This document shows, in pieces, positions 27,875 to 36,810 of a DNA stretch of 64,000 nucleotides. Position 1 is the stretch's first letter; each line of letters begins with the position of its first letter. The notes beneath the pieces were generated by a model, which ran no database searches, had not been told where the DNA came from, and saw only the letters and a list, made by a program, of their open reading frames with translations. Position numbers and translations under genes: made by a program. The stretch covers positions 62,001 to 126,000 of the forward strand of contig JBEKDA010000025.1 of the NCBI GenBank assembly GCA_050014595.1, written 5' to 3'. The stretch is from PALSA-129 sp050014595 (GTDB lineage Bacteria > Acidobacteriota > Terriglobia > Bryobacterales > Bryobacteraceae).

Positions 27875-28615
27875 CTACCCTCCACGGCCCGGCCGCGGCC
27901 GTCCGTCATATTTCAATATGTTCACAAAAACGCCCAGCAGCACGTGGGCGATATAGTACAGCGATTTGCGCGCCGTGATGCTCGACCTTCCCGCCATGCG
28001 AGGGTGCATCTTCACCGGCACTTCCTCGAAGCGGAAGCGCCGCCGCTGCAGCACCACCAGCGCTTCGATCTCCGGATACTCGAGCGGAAAGCTCCGGCTG
28101 AAAACTTCCAGCGCCCGGCGGTTCACGCCGACAAACCCCGAGGTCGGGTCGCGCACCGGCTTCCCCAGAATGGGGCGCAATACCATGCGGAAGAACCGGA
28201 TTCCCATCCCCCGCACCATCCCGGTGGACGAGCCGTTCTCTTCCACGAACCGCGACCCGATGACCATCTCGCAGCCCGAGTTCTTCAGCCGCTCGAGGAT
28301 GGCCGGAATGTCGCGCGGGTCGTGCTGTCCGTCGCCATCCACGCGGATTACGTATTGGAAGCCCAACTCGTACGCCAGCTTATAGCCGGCCTGCACGCAA
28401 CCGCCGAGCCCCAGGTGGTGCGCCAAGGGGAGCACGTCGGCGCCGGCGGCGCGCGCCACCGCGATGGTTCCGTCCTCCGAGCAATCGTCGATCACCAGCA
28501 CCGGCACGCCCGGCAGGTGCTCGCGGATCTGCCGCACCACTACGCCGATGGCGCCTTCTTCGTTGAGCGCCGGGACAATCACCAGCAGGGCCTCGGTTCC
28601 ATTCGCCGGTTTCAC
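27875..28615 (-). CDS. GT2 glycosyltransferase (polyprenyl-phosphate sugar synthase type)
   Basis: A 246-residue GT-A enzyme: VIVPALNEEGAIGVVVRQI, the nucleotide site VLVIDDCSEDGT, the DXD-like VDGDGQHDP and GSRFVEENG. These features fit the DPM1/DpmA-like group that moves a sugar from NDP-sugar to polyprenyl phosphate. GTG 28615 is the start, overlapping the upstream gene's stop as GTGA; the longer open frame is an antisense shadow of that upstream gene. It feeds a lipid-linked sugar to membrane GT-C enzymes such as the TMTC-like protein, by inference. Confidence 0.9.
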   Translation of the reverse strand: MKPANGTEALLVIVPALNEEGAIGVVVRQIREHLPGVPVLVIDDCSEDGTIAVARAAGADVLPLAHHLGLGGCVQAGYKLAYELGFQYVIRVDGDGQHDPRDIPAILERLKNSGCEMVIGSRFVEENGSSTGMVRGMGIRFFRMVLRPILGKPVRDPTSGFVGVNRRALEVFSRSFPLEYPEIEALVVLQRRRFRFEEVPVKMHPRMAGRSSITARKSLYYIAHVLLGVFVNILKYDGRPRPGRGG

Positions 28616-29622
28616 TGCGCGGCCACCTTTCGCGCGCTGATCGAGTGGCATCGCAGCAGGTGCTCGAAGACCGCCGGGGTAATCCGCGCCCGCTGCCGGA
28701 TGGCCCGCCGCTGGCGCCACAATCGGGCCGCGTGGCACGCCGCCGCGGCGTGCGCCCGCGCCACGTACCAGATCATCTTGGCGCCGGCATTGCCTTCGGC
28801 GCGGAAGCGCGCCGCGCTGCCCCGTCCTTCCAGCAGATACCAGGCATGCCAGGCGTAGCGCGCCAGCGTCACCCAGGGCGCCCGAGCCAGCATGCGCGCC
28901 GGAAAATTCTTGGCCAGCACGAACAGCCGGTTTCGCTCCACGTAGTAGGCTTTCAGCGGCGACGCTCCGCCGGTGCTGTGCGAATAGTGGTGCTCCACCA
29001 CGGCGAGCGGCAGGTACAGGCATTTCCATCCCGCCCACCGCGCGCGCAGCCCCAAATCCGTGTCTTCGCAATACAGGAAGAAGCTCTCGTCGAATCCACC
29101 CACTTGATCCAGCATGGCGCGCCGGTAAAGCGCCGCCGATCCGCTGGGGAAGAGCGTCTCCTCGGCCACCGGAAAGTCCTCGGGCGGCCGGCCGTGTCCC
29201 CGCTGCTTGCTCGAGCCGTCGCGCGCCACCAGCATCCCCGCCGAATCCAGCCGCGCTTCGCCGAACAGCCGCACCTGCGACGCGCCCATTCCCGCATCGG
29301 GGCGCCGCTCCATGGCGGCCACCAGCGTTTCCAGCCACCGGGGATGGGCCACCGCGTCGTCGTTCAAGGTCGCCACGTAGCGCGTCTCCGAGGCGCGAAT
29401 TCCCTGGTTGACGGCGCCGCCGAATCCCGCGTTGACTCGATTCTCGATCACCCGCGCGCCCGGCGCCGCCTCATTCCGCCGCGCCAGGCTCTGGCCGCTG
29501 TTGTCCACCACGATGGTTTCAAAATCCCGGAAGGTCTGCGCGCCCAGCGCCTCCACGCACTCCCGCAAACGCGCGTCGGCTCGCAAGGTGGGGATCACCA
29601 CCGATACCAGGAGTTCAGCCAA
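28612..29622 (-). CDS. GT2 glycosyltransferase (rhamnosyltransferase-like)
   Basis: A 336-residue GT2 protein: VSVVIPTLRADARLRECVEA, IVVDNSGQSLARRN, VATLNDDAVAHPRWLE for the metal site, and FFLYCEDTDLGLRARWAGWK, the ED acceptor motif of the WbbL/rhamnosyltransferase group. A likely chain-extending or linker-sugar transferase in cell-surface polysaccharide synthesis. It is the first gene of the minus-strand glycan cluster. The C-terminal 100 residues have two amphipathic helices that may associate with the membrane. Confidence 0.9.
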   Translation of the reverse strand: MAELLVSVVIPTLRADARLRECVEALGAQTFRDFETIVVDNSGQSLARRNEAAPGARVIENRVNAGFGGAVNQGIRASETRYVATLNDDAVAHPRWLETLVAAMERRPDAGMGASQVRLFGEARLDSAGMLVARDGSSKQRGHGRPPEDFPVAEETLFPSGSAALYRRAMLDQVGGFDESFFLYCEDTDLGLRARWAGWKCLYLPLAVVEHHYSHSTGGASPLKAYYVERNRLFVLAKNFPARMLARAPWVTLARYAWHAWYLLEGRGSAARFRAEGNAGAKMIWYVARAHAAAACHAARLWRQRRAIRQRARITPAVFEHLLRCHSISARKVAAQ

Positions 29623-29682
29623 ACTTCGATTTTACCGCGAGCCGGAACCGCGCGCTTCACGTTATACTGCTTCCACCGCCTC

Positions 29683-30699
29683 ATGACGAAGTCCGTTTCG
29701 CTCGCACTGGCTGCCGCCACGCTGGCCGCCGCCCAGCCCGGCTTTTTCTCCGATATCCGCCAGCTCACCCACGGCGGGGAGAACGCCGAAGCCTACTGGG
29801 CCCCGGACGGCAAGCGACTCATTTTCCAGACCACCCGCCCGCCCTACGAGTGCGACCAGATCTTCATCATGAATGCCGACGGGTCCAACCAGCACCTGGT
29901 CTCCACCGGCAAAGGGCGCACCACCTGCGCCTACTTCCTCTCCGACAACCGGCGCATCGTCTACGCCTCCACCCACCTCGCCGCCGCGGCCTGTCCCGCC
30001 AACCCCGACCGCAGCCGCGGTTATCTCTGGGGCGTCTTCGCCGGCTACGACATCTTCCTGGCGACCGACGCCGGGAAGATCCTCAAGCGCCTCACCGACA
30101 CCCCGGGCTATGACGCCGAGGCCACCATCAATTGGAAAACCGGCAACCTGGTGTACACTTCGCTGGCCTCCGGCGATCTGGACCTCTGGACCATGAAGAC
30201 CGACGGCTCCCACAAGAAGCAGCTCACCAGGACGCCCGGCTACGACGGCGGCGCGGTCTTCTCCCGCGACGGTTCCAAGCTGGTCTGGCGCGCCAACTAT
30301 CCCAAGACCGCCGAGGCCATGCGGCAATACAAGTCGCTGCTGGCCGACAACCTCACCGCACCCATGAAAATGGAGCTCATGGTGGCCGATGCCGACGGCT
30401 CTCACGCCCACGCCATCACGGATTTCGGCTGCGCCAGCTTCGCCCCCACGTTTACACCCGACGGCAAGCAGATCCTGTTCAGCTCCAACAAGCACAATTG
30501 CGACAGCCGCTACTTCGAGCTCTATCTGATCAATGTGGATGGCAGCGGCCTGCGGCAGGTGACCAACTTCGGCGGCTTCACGTCTTTTCCGGAGTTTTCG
30601 CCGGATGGCGGGACGCTGGTATACTGTTCCGATCACGATGCCAAGGAGCGCTACGAGTTCAACATTTTCACCGCAAGGTGGACGCGCTGGCGTCGGTAA
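29683..30699 (+). CDS. exported TolB-like beta-propeller protein (PD40 repeats)
   Basis: A 338-residue protein with a short signal peptide (KSVSLALAAATLAAAQPG) and repeated PD40/TolB blades: AYWAPDGKRLIFQT, TCAYFLSDNRRIVYAST, AVFSRDGSKLVWRAN, PTFTPDGKQILFSSN and PEFSPDGGTLVYCSD. The fold is a six-bladed propeller. It has only the propeller part, without the TolB N-terminal domain, so it is not a bona fide TolB; related exported proteins in Acidobacteria are uncharacterised. ATG 29683 is the start where the signal peptide begins; TATACT lies 15 bases upstream and could be a -10 box. Confidence 0.85.
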   Translation: MTKSVSLALAAATLAAAQPGFFSDIRQLTHGGENAEAYWAPDGKRLIFQTTRPPYECDQIFIMNADGSNQHLVSTGKGRTTCAYFLSDNRRIVYASTHLAAAACPANPDRSRGYLWGVFAGYDIFLATDAGKILKRLTDTPGYDAEATINWKTGNLVYTSLASGDLDLWTMKTDGSHKKQLTRTPGYDGGAVFSRDGSKLVWRANYPKTAEAMRQYKSLLADNLTAPMKMELMVADADGSHAHAITDFGCASFAPTFTPDGKQILFSSNKHNCDSRYFELYLINVDGSGLRQVTNFGGFTSFPEFSPDGGTLVYCSDHDAKERYEFNIFTARWTRWRR

Positions 30700-30732
30700 G
30701 ATCCCGCTCAATTCGTTTCAGGAGAAAACACC

Positions 30733-30957
30733 ATGGCCCAACCGAATTTCGAACACATATTCTGGTACACGGTTTCGCTCAAGATGCCGCCTGAGGTCAT
30801 CGGGCCGGTTGCCGGCTGGGCTAGGAACTCGGCGCGGTGGGTTTTTGCTGAGCGCCGCCCAGCGCCGCGAGCAGATTCTTGCCTGAGGGCGACCCCAATC
30901 CGGTGCAGGCGTCCCACCCCGGGGCCGCCGAAAACGAGCCGTTCGAGCCTTGCGTGA
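30733..30957 (+). other. possible gene start or remnant with strong ribosome-binding site
   Basis: CAGGAGAAAACACC precedes an ATG that begins MAQPNFEHIFWYTVSLKMPP. The first 32 codons look protein-like, but after about 30820 the frame is merely antisense to the end of the sedolisin gene and has the Arg/Pro-rich look of a shadow. I read it as the 5' end of a gene whose remainder was lost when the two genes became juxtaposed. Confidence 0.3.
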
Positions 30958-32386
30958 TGTCGTGGAAAGCCTGCGTCGAACTAGAGAGCCCATAAAGGGC
31001 CGGCTGGAGGAATCCCAAGGGTTTCCCGAGCTTCTCGTTGAGCAGCGCAATCATGCCGCTCCATAGCGGCGCGACCGCGCTGGTGCCGCCGATCACCATG
31101 GATTTCCCATCCACCAGCACCTGGTATCCCGATTCCGGGTCGGCATCCCCGGAAACGTCCGGCACGCCCCGCCCGCCGCCCGAGGGAGGAGTCACGCCGG
31201 CGCTCGCTTGCCAGGAGGGCAACCCAAACTGCACGCTGAACCCGCCGCCCGTGGCGCCGCCTTGCGCGCCATCGTTCCAGACCGTCTCGCTCGAAATGGT
31301 CCCGTTGGAGCTCTGCAAGTCGGTGCCCCCGCAAGCTACAACGTGCGGGCTGGACGCCGGGAAATCCACATGGTTTTTCCCGTCATTCACTCCGTCGCTC
31401 GAACCGTTATCGCCGGCCGCCACGCAGATGCTCACGCCCAGCACGGCTGCGTCCTGCGCCGCCGCATCGAGGGCCGTCATCGCCTGGCCCGTCCAGCCCG
31501 ATTCCGGCCCTCCCCAACTGATGGAGATCACCGAGGGCTTGTTCGTCGCGTCGTGAATCGCCGTGCTGAGCGCGTCCTGAAAGCCGTTGGTGGTGTTGGG
31601 TGCAAAGTACACGACAATCCGCGCGCCGGGCGCGACCGCCCCGGCCACCTCGATGTCCAATAGCACCTCTCCATCGGCGCTGTTGGGGTTCGTCGGTTTG
31701 TTCTTCCCCTTGTCCACCGATACCGGGATCACCGTGGGTTCCTTCACGCCGATCAAGGAGAAGTAGGCCTGCAGGTCGGCTGCACGATAGCCGCCGCCGA
31801 GTTCCAGAATGCCGATGGTCTGTCCCGTCCCGTCGACATCCAGCGGGAACTGGTAGAGCTGCGCAACCTGCCGCGGCGTATAGGAGACCGCCTTCGGCGC
31901 GTTGGCTTTCGGCGTGTGCGCTCCGTGCAGGCGGAAATGTGGTTTGACGTGAGGCCGGTTATCCAGCCCGAGCACAGCCTCGATCGACCCCGCGATTTCC
32001 GCCGGAACGTGGACCGCGCCCGTGCGCGCCCGGTATTGGGTCCCCTCGATCTCGTAGCGCTCGAATGGGACGTCGAAGGCTTTCGACAGGTCGCCTGCGG
32101 TTCCTTCCAGCTTGACCGTGCGGCGCTCGGGCGCGACTTCGGTCACCGTAAGGTTGTACTCCCTGGCGAATGCCTTGACCTGGTCGATGGCGCCCGGATC
32201 GGCGCCGTATCTGGCGGCGAATTCTTCCCGCGTAATTGCGCCGCCGCCGGTCTGAGGCGCTTCGATGCGCGCCTTCGGTTTGAGGATCACGGAAACTTCG
32301 ATCACTTCGTCCTTCGGCACATCGCCTACGCGCGTGCCGGCCGGACTCCGGTCGCTGCCCGGGAGCGGAACTTTGTTGCTGGCCAT
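30821..32386 (-). CDS. S53 family serine-carboxyl peptidase (kumamolisin-like sedolisin)
   Basis: A 521-residue sedolisin with its prodomain. The propeptide covers residues 1-155 (VLKPKARIEAPQ, RRTVKLEGTAGDLSKAFDVP). In the catalytic domain, Glu and Asp lie in DGEVLLDIEVAGAVAPGA, the oxyanion Asp in CVAAGDNGSSDG and the nucleophile Ser in GGTSAVAPLWSG; the calcium-binding C-terminus FHDITQGSNG is also present. Kumamolisins are acid-active endopeptidases that mature by self-cleavage. No classical signal peptide is seen, as is common in this group. ATG 32386 is preferred because GGAGGAA precedes it by a few bases; the longer frame upstream lacks this. Confidence 0.95.
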   Translation of the reverse strand: MASNKVPLPGSDRSPAGTRVGDVPKDEVIEVSVILKPKARIEAPQTGGGAITREEFAARYGADPGAIDQVKAFAREYNLTVTEVAPERRTVKLEGTAGDLSKAFDVPFERYEIEGTQYRARTGAVHVPAEIAGSIEAVLGLDNRPHVKPHFRLHGAHTPKANAPKAVSYTPRQVAQLYQFPLDVDGTGQTIGILELGGGYRAADLQAYFSLIGVKEPTVIPVSVDKGKNKPTNPNSADGEVLLDIEVAGAVAPGARIVVYFAPNTTNGFQDALSTAIHDATNKPSVISISWGGPESGWTGQAMTALDAAAQDAAVLGVSICVAAGDNGSSDGVNDGKNHVDFPASSPHVVACGGTDLQSSNGTISSETVWNDGAQGGATGGGFSVQFGLPSWQASAGVTPPSGGGRGVPDVSGDADPESGYQVLVDGKSMVIGGTSAVAPLWSGMIALLNEKLGKPLGFLQPALYGLSSSTQAFHDITQGSNGSFSAAPGWDACTGLGSPSGKNLLAALGGAQQKPTAPSS

Positions 32387-32540
32387 TGGCTTCCTCCTGC
32401 TCTCCATCAAAGAGCTTCTGTAAGTATAGTCGTGCTGGGCGCGGATCGCCGGAGCGTCTGTGCTGCTCCGCACGCTACCGGGGCTTGACGGAGCCCTGAC
32501 GCAGTTCCAGCCGGGCGGCTAACCGGGCCCCGCACTTTCC

Positions 32541-33959
32541 ATGCACCCGAAAGGAATGCTAGAGTCGTATCCGATCATGGACCGGAAAACCCATCCCAAA
32601 CACGAGATTTCGCGCGTCATGCGACCCATGTACGCCCGCCACGGGCTGCTCGGACCGGCTGCCCGCCACTCCGTTCCCGAAGAGGAAATGCCGCCCAGCA
32701 CGGCTTATCAACTGATTCACGACGAACTCATCATGGACGGCAGCTCGCGCTTCAATCTCGCCACCTTTTGTGGCACCTGGATGGAGCCGGAAGCTGAGAA
32801 GCTGATGTCCGAAACCTTCGACAAGAACATGATCGATAAGGACGAGTATCCCCAAACCGCCGAATTGGAGATGCGCTGCGTCCACATGCTGGCCGAACTC
32901 TGGCACTCTCCCGACCCCGAAGGCACCATCGGAACCTCCACCATCGGGTCGAGCGAGGCCTGCATGCTCGGCGGCCTGGCCCTCAAGTGGCGCTGGCGCG
33001 AGAAGATGCGTAAAGCCGGCAAGTCCACCGGCCGGCCCAACATCGTCATGGGCGCCAATACCCAGGTCTGCTGGCACAAGTTCGCGCGCTATTGGGATGT
33101 GGAGGAGCGCTCGGTGCCCCTGGAGGGCGAAAGCCTCGTGACGGATCCTGAACGGGCCGCGGCCGTGTGCGACGAGAACACCATCGGCGTCGTTTCCGTC
33201 CTCGGCAGCACCTTCACCGGCGACTACGAGGATGCACGGGCTTTGAGCGCCGCGCTGGACCGTCTCCAGGAGAAGACCGGGCTCGATATTCCGATCCACG
33301 TCGATGGCGCCAGCGGCGCTTTCGTCGCTCCCTTCCTGCAACCTGAGATCATTTGGGATTTCCGCCTGCCCCGCGTGAAGTCCATCAACACATCCGGCCA
33401 CAAATACGGCCTGGTGTTTCCGGGCGTTGGTTGGGTCATCTGGAGGGAAGCTTCCGATCTCCATCCGGAGTTGATATTCAACGTCGACTATCTCGGCGGC
33501 ATCATGCCGACCCTGGCCATTAACTTTTCGCGGCCGGCCAGCCAGGTGGTGGCGCAGTATTACAACCTGATCCGCCTTGGCAGGTCCGGCTACCGCGAAA
33601 TTCACAAAGCCTGCCAGGACGTCGCGGTTCACCTCGCCAAACAGATTGCCGCCATCGGTCCCTTTGAGTTGGTGAGCCAGGGCAACGATCTCCCGGTGTT
33701 CGCGTGGAAACTCAAGCGGGAAGCGCACTGGTCGCTCTACGATCTGGCCGATCGCCTGCGCGACCGCGGTTGGCAGGTCCCTGCCTACCGCATGCCCGCG
33801 AACCGCCAGGACCTGGTAGTGCAGCGGGTAGTGGTGCGCAACGGCTTTACCTGCGACCTGGCCGACATGCTGGTCCGCGACATCCGCCGCCACCTGGACT
33901 GGTTCGCCGCGCAGCCCGGCTTCCGGTCTACGGCCCAAGCCGAGCGGTTTCACCACTAG
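32541..33959 (+). CDS. glutamate decarboxylase
   Basis: A 472-residue PLP enzyme of the GadB type, which turns glutamate into GABA while consuming a proton and so supports acid resistance. The sequence follows E. coli GadB closely: NLATFCGTWMEPEAEKLM, IDKDEYPQTAELEMRCVHML, GTSTIGSSEACMLGGLALKW and CWHKFARYWDVE. The PLP lysine is in SINTSGHKYGLVFPG. The C-terminus lacks the extended autoinhibitory tail of the E. coli enzyme. No antiporter gene (gadC) is adjacent, so it may depend on one elsewhere. The start could instead be ATG 32577; neither has a clear ribosome-binding site. Confidence 0.93.
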   Translation: MHPKGMLESYPIMDRKTHPKHEISRVMRPMYARHGLLGPAARHSVPEEEMPPSTAYQLIHDELIMDGSSRFNLATFCGTWMEPEAEKLMSETFDKNMIDKDEYPQTAELEMRCVHMLAELWHSPDPEGTIGTSTIGSSEACMLGGLALKWRWREKMRKAGKSTGRPNIVMGANTQVCWHKFARYWDVEERSVPLEGESLVTDPERAAAVCDENTIGVVSVLGSTFTGDYEDARALSAALDRLQEKTGLDIPIHVDGASGAFVAPFLQPEIIWDFRLPRVKSINTSGHKYGLVFPGVGWVIWREASDLHPELIFNVDYLGGIMPTLAINFSRPASQVVAQYYNLIRLGRSGYREIHKACQDVAVHLAKQIAAIGPFELVSQGNDLPVFAWKLKREAHWSLYDLADRLRDRGWQVPAYRMPANRQDLVVQRVVVRNGFTCDLADMLVRDIRRHLDWFAAQPGFRSTAQAERFHH

Positions 33960-34140
33960 ACCACTCCCTGCTTTGGTTTTTGTCTCTGCCTTTCTTCGCG
34001 CCTCTGCGTCTCCGCGGTGAATTCTTCATTTCGGTCGTTTGGTTGCGGCTTCGCCGCCGCTTGTGCCGAGTGCCTCACAGCGTCGGAGCTTCAAGCGTAC
34101 TTGCAGCGTCGGGCGGCCAGATGACCCTTCCTGCGCGATT

Positions 34141-34782
34141 TCACCGAACCGTCGTCCCGAGATGCATCCAATAGTGCTCGGCAATCGGCCCGAGCGATAG
34201 GGCCGGGAAGAACGTCAGAGCTGTCACCAGTACGATGGTGCCGAGCAGCAAGGCTGCGAACAGCGGGCCATGCGTAGGCATGGTTCCGCCGGTGACTGCC
34301 AGACGATGCTTGCGCGCCAGGCTCCCCGCTATGGCGAGTGCTGGAATGATCACCAGGAATCGTCCAATGAGCATCTCGAGGCCCAGGGTCGCGTTAAACC
34401 ACGGCGAATTGGCGTTGAGCCCGGCGAACGCGCTCCCATTGAGGTCGGGAGTGATGGGAACACTGCCGGCCGGCGCCCGTGCGGTTCCCAACCCGTTCGG
34501 ATTCAAAGGCAGAGAGCCCTGGAAACGCAGCAGGGCATAGAACAGGGCAAAATTGACGAGCCCGAAGAGCAGGGTGGCCGCGGCGTAAGTGGTCCAGGTC
34601 TGCTCGATCTCGGGGTCAATCCCGCATGCCCGGTAAATGGCCCTCTCAATGGGAGCCAGCGTACCGGAAAGAAAGGTGCGCTCTCCCCTGAAGACGTTGG
34701 CCATGTAGGCCCCGAGAGGCTTTGTGATTCCGAGCAGCGCTCCCAGAAAGACCACGAACTGAGCCAGCGAGAACCACGTCAT
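34141..34782 (-). pseudogene. kdpA: KdpA with its middle deleted (in-frame remnant)
   Basis: A 213-residue frame that joins the first 100 or so residues of KdpA (LAQFVVFLGALLGITKPLGA, LLRFQGSLPLNPNGLG) directly to the last 100 (NGSAFAGLNANSPWFNATLG, GRFLVIIPALAIAGSLARK, LTFFPALSLGPIAEH). Normal KdpA has about 560-600 residues, so about 370 are missing, including most of the pore loops that select potassium. Neither kdpB nor kdpC is adjacent. The reading frame is intact across the junction near 34475, but the product cannot be a working channel. The ATG at 34782 and the normal N-terminus are preserved. Confidence 0.85.
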
Positions 34783-34920
34783 ACGTCCGGACTTGCAGGG
34801 CGGCTGCCGGACCCACGGATTTCGACCCGGCGCCGGGCCGCAGTTTCGCTCCGCTTCGGCATTATCAACTTGAGATTACGCGACCAGGCATCGGGAAGCA
34901 ATGGAGAAAGAATAAAGTTT

Positions 34921-35790
34921 CTATAAAGGCGGCGGCCCGGATCCCCGCGTGGCGCGCGATCGTGAGGCTCGCCACCCGGAGCCTTTTTGCCACACTGCGC
35001 TTACCAGCTCTGTCCGCCACATGGGACCGCCCTCGGAGGACGGGCCCTCTGCTTTCAGGAAGGTCGGGCAGCTTCCGCCGAGCATCCACACACGGGTATC
35101 GGGTGGCTGCTTCCCCACCAACTCTGCCAACACCCCGCGGACGCCTCCGATATCCACTTTGATGACGTACCGCGTGGCCTCGTGGCTGGCGCCGCCGGTC
35201 CAGAACGAATCCGTGCCCTCGGTCGTAATCGCCAGTTTTACCAGCAGGGGCTTCGGCGTGGCCACTACCATCGATGCCGTGGCTGATTGCGCGCCAGGTG
35301 CCAGGTTCTTGAGCAGGATTGGAACCATGCCATTGGCCAGGTCTGGCGGAAGTGCCAGGCGGGCGGTTTCTGTCTTGTCTTTGCCGTTATCGTCTCTGTA
35401 GCCAACCGTGACGAGGCCGGTGGAACCGTTGATCGAGACATCCATCGGGTGTTTGAATGCCGGTCCCTTTTGCACCAGGTGATCGGCCAGCAGGTGGAAA
35501 TGACCGCTCTGCGAAAAGACCACGGTTTCGTCCTGCAGCGAGCCATCCTTGAAATGAAAGACCAACCGATTGGTCACTTCGCGGCCATGCGTTACCTGGG
35601 TCGAGTCGCCATCGGCGATGATGTCGCCGTCTAACGTGCGTAAAACCAGGAAGCCACGGACTTCCCCCTCCATCTGGCGTACCGCCACGGATTGTGCCGG
35701 CAGAGAAGCGCCTTGGAACCCGGAGAGCCCCGCCCACGCCAGCACGATGGCGAGCATACCTGTCCGCAAGCGGCTGCTTGTCGAGCGCAT
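34921..35790 (-). CDS. exported protein of unknown function
   Basis: A 289-residue protein with an N-terminal signal peptide (RLRTGMLAIVLAWAGLSG). The middle is beta-rich: GFLVLRTLDGDIIADGDSTQ, NRLVFHFKDGSLQDETVVFS and HFHLLADHLVQKGPAFKHPM, then a TGLVTVGYRDDNGK stretch. I do not recognise the domain, though similar 'HLVQKGPAF..PMDVSI' proteins occur in Acidobacteria. The last residues (ASRSRATRGSGPPPL) come from low-complexity DNA resembling the dispersed repeat, so the natural C-terminus may be altered. ATG 35790 has GGAGA just before it; the longer frame upstream is repeat DNA. Confidence 0.7.
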   Translation of the reverse strand: MRSTSSRLRTGMLAIVLAWAGLSGFQGASLPAQSVAVRQMEGEVRGFLVLRTLDGDIIADGDSTQVTHGREVTNRLVFHFKDGSLQDETVVFSQSGHFHLLADHLVQKGPAFKHPMDVSINGSTGLVTVGYRDDNGKDKTETARLALPPDLANGMVPILLKNLAPGAQSATASMVVATPKPLLVKLAITTEGTDSFWTGGASHEATRYVIKVDIGGVRGVLAELVGKQPPDTRVWMLGGSCPTFLKAEGPSSEGGPMWRTELVSAVWQKGSGWRASRSRATRGSGPPPL

Positions 35791-36200
35791 CTTTGTTCTC
35801 CGAAAGGATCTAGCACGTGGGCGGCCGAATCGCGAACCATGCGAGCCGCAACCGTAACCATGCGAGCCGCGACTTGTCGCACGACCGTGAGGGAGCGGAG
35901 CCCCTCCCTTCCTCGCACCCGGGCGCCTGTTCGACCGCCGGGGCGCCGGCGCCCGGCCAGGACCGCCTTTGCGGCTTGGCGCGCGGCGTCCGCCCCCAAA
36001 GCCGCGTGCAGAATCCGCCGCAACGAGTGCAGTCTTTGCTTCGCCAATCCGGTCGTCGAACCCGCATTCCACGACAACCTTCGCCGCACCCTCGGATCCC
36101 GCCTGCGTCACCGTTTTCGCCTGTTCGGCACCCCGCGTGCTCTCCCATTCCCGACGCCACATACGATTCCGTTGAAAACGGCAGCCCCCGGAAGGAAATC
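35791..36200. repeat. intergenic region with dispersed repeat module B, copy 3
   Basis: About 35860-35910 contains CATGCGAGCCGCGACTTGTC followed by GCACGACCGTGAGGGAGCGG, the same module as at 9490-9560 (inverted) and 24490-24572. A GC-rich segment with GCGCCGGCGCC palindromes follows. The rest has open frames on both strands but no recognisable protein, and it sits between divergent exported-protein genes, so their promoters should lie here. Confidence 0.6.
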
Positions 36201-36659
36201 ATGAGGACATATTCAACTACTCGAATTACCGGAGCCGTCTTGACGACCCTCCTCTTCGCGTTCTCCGCCTTCGCGCGCGACCACAGCGCCCTGAACGGCA
36301 CCTGGACGCTGGTGCCCGCCAAGAGCGATTTTGCCGGCCAGCCCGTCGTTCAAACCGGCACCGTGACGATCGAAGATCGGGAGGGCATCATTATCGTCTC
36401 TCGCAGTTTCGTGTACGAAGGCGCCACCGAGACCTTCTTCTACAGCGACCTTACCGACAGCGAGCACAACGCCACGATTCACGCCGGCAAAGACCTCAAG
36501 AGCAAGACTAGGTGGGACCACGGCGTCCTGAAGGTGACCACCACGCAATCCGGCGTGATTACTCTCGAAAGCTACACGCTTGCCGCGGATGGCGCCATGA
36601 TGGTCAGCGTCGTAAGACCGCGGCATCAGCCGATCACGTTGGTCTTCCAGCACAAATAA
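36201..36659 (+). CDS. small exported protein of unknown function
   Basis: A 152-residue protein with a signal peptide (ITGAVLTTLLFAFSAFA) and a short beta-barrel-like body: LNGTWTLVPAKSDFAGQPVV, GTVTIEDREGIIIVSRSF and SKTRWDHGVLKVTTTQSGVI. The 'LNGTW.L...KSDF' opening is shared by many exported acidobacterial proteins of lipocalin-like appearance, none with a known role. GGAAGG precedes ATG 36201. Confidence 0.75.
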   Translation: MRTYSTTRITGAVLTTLLFAFSAFARDHSALNGTWTLVPAKSDFAGQPVVQTGTVTIEDREGIIIVSRSFVYEGATETFFYSDLTDSEHNATIHAGKDLKSKTRWDHGVLKVTTTQSGVITLESYTLAADGAMMVSVVRPRHQPITLVFQHK

Positions 36660-36810
36660 AACGACGGCGTTCACAAGCAAATTCAAACTATCTCCGCCCC
36701 GTTTTCAGCCACTTACGCTGTTCCCACCCCAAACTCCCCAATCCCGCCTGCTACCCTGAAACCGGGATGGGCCCTTCGCGCCCGTCCCATTTCCATTTAA
36801 GGACACCTAT

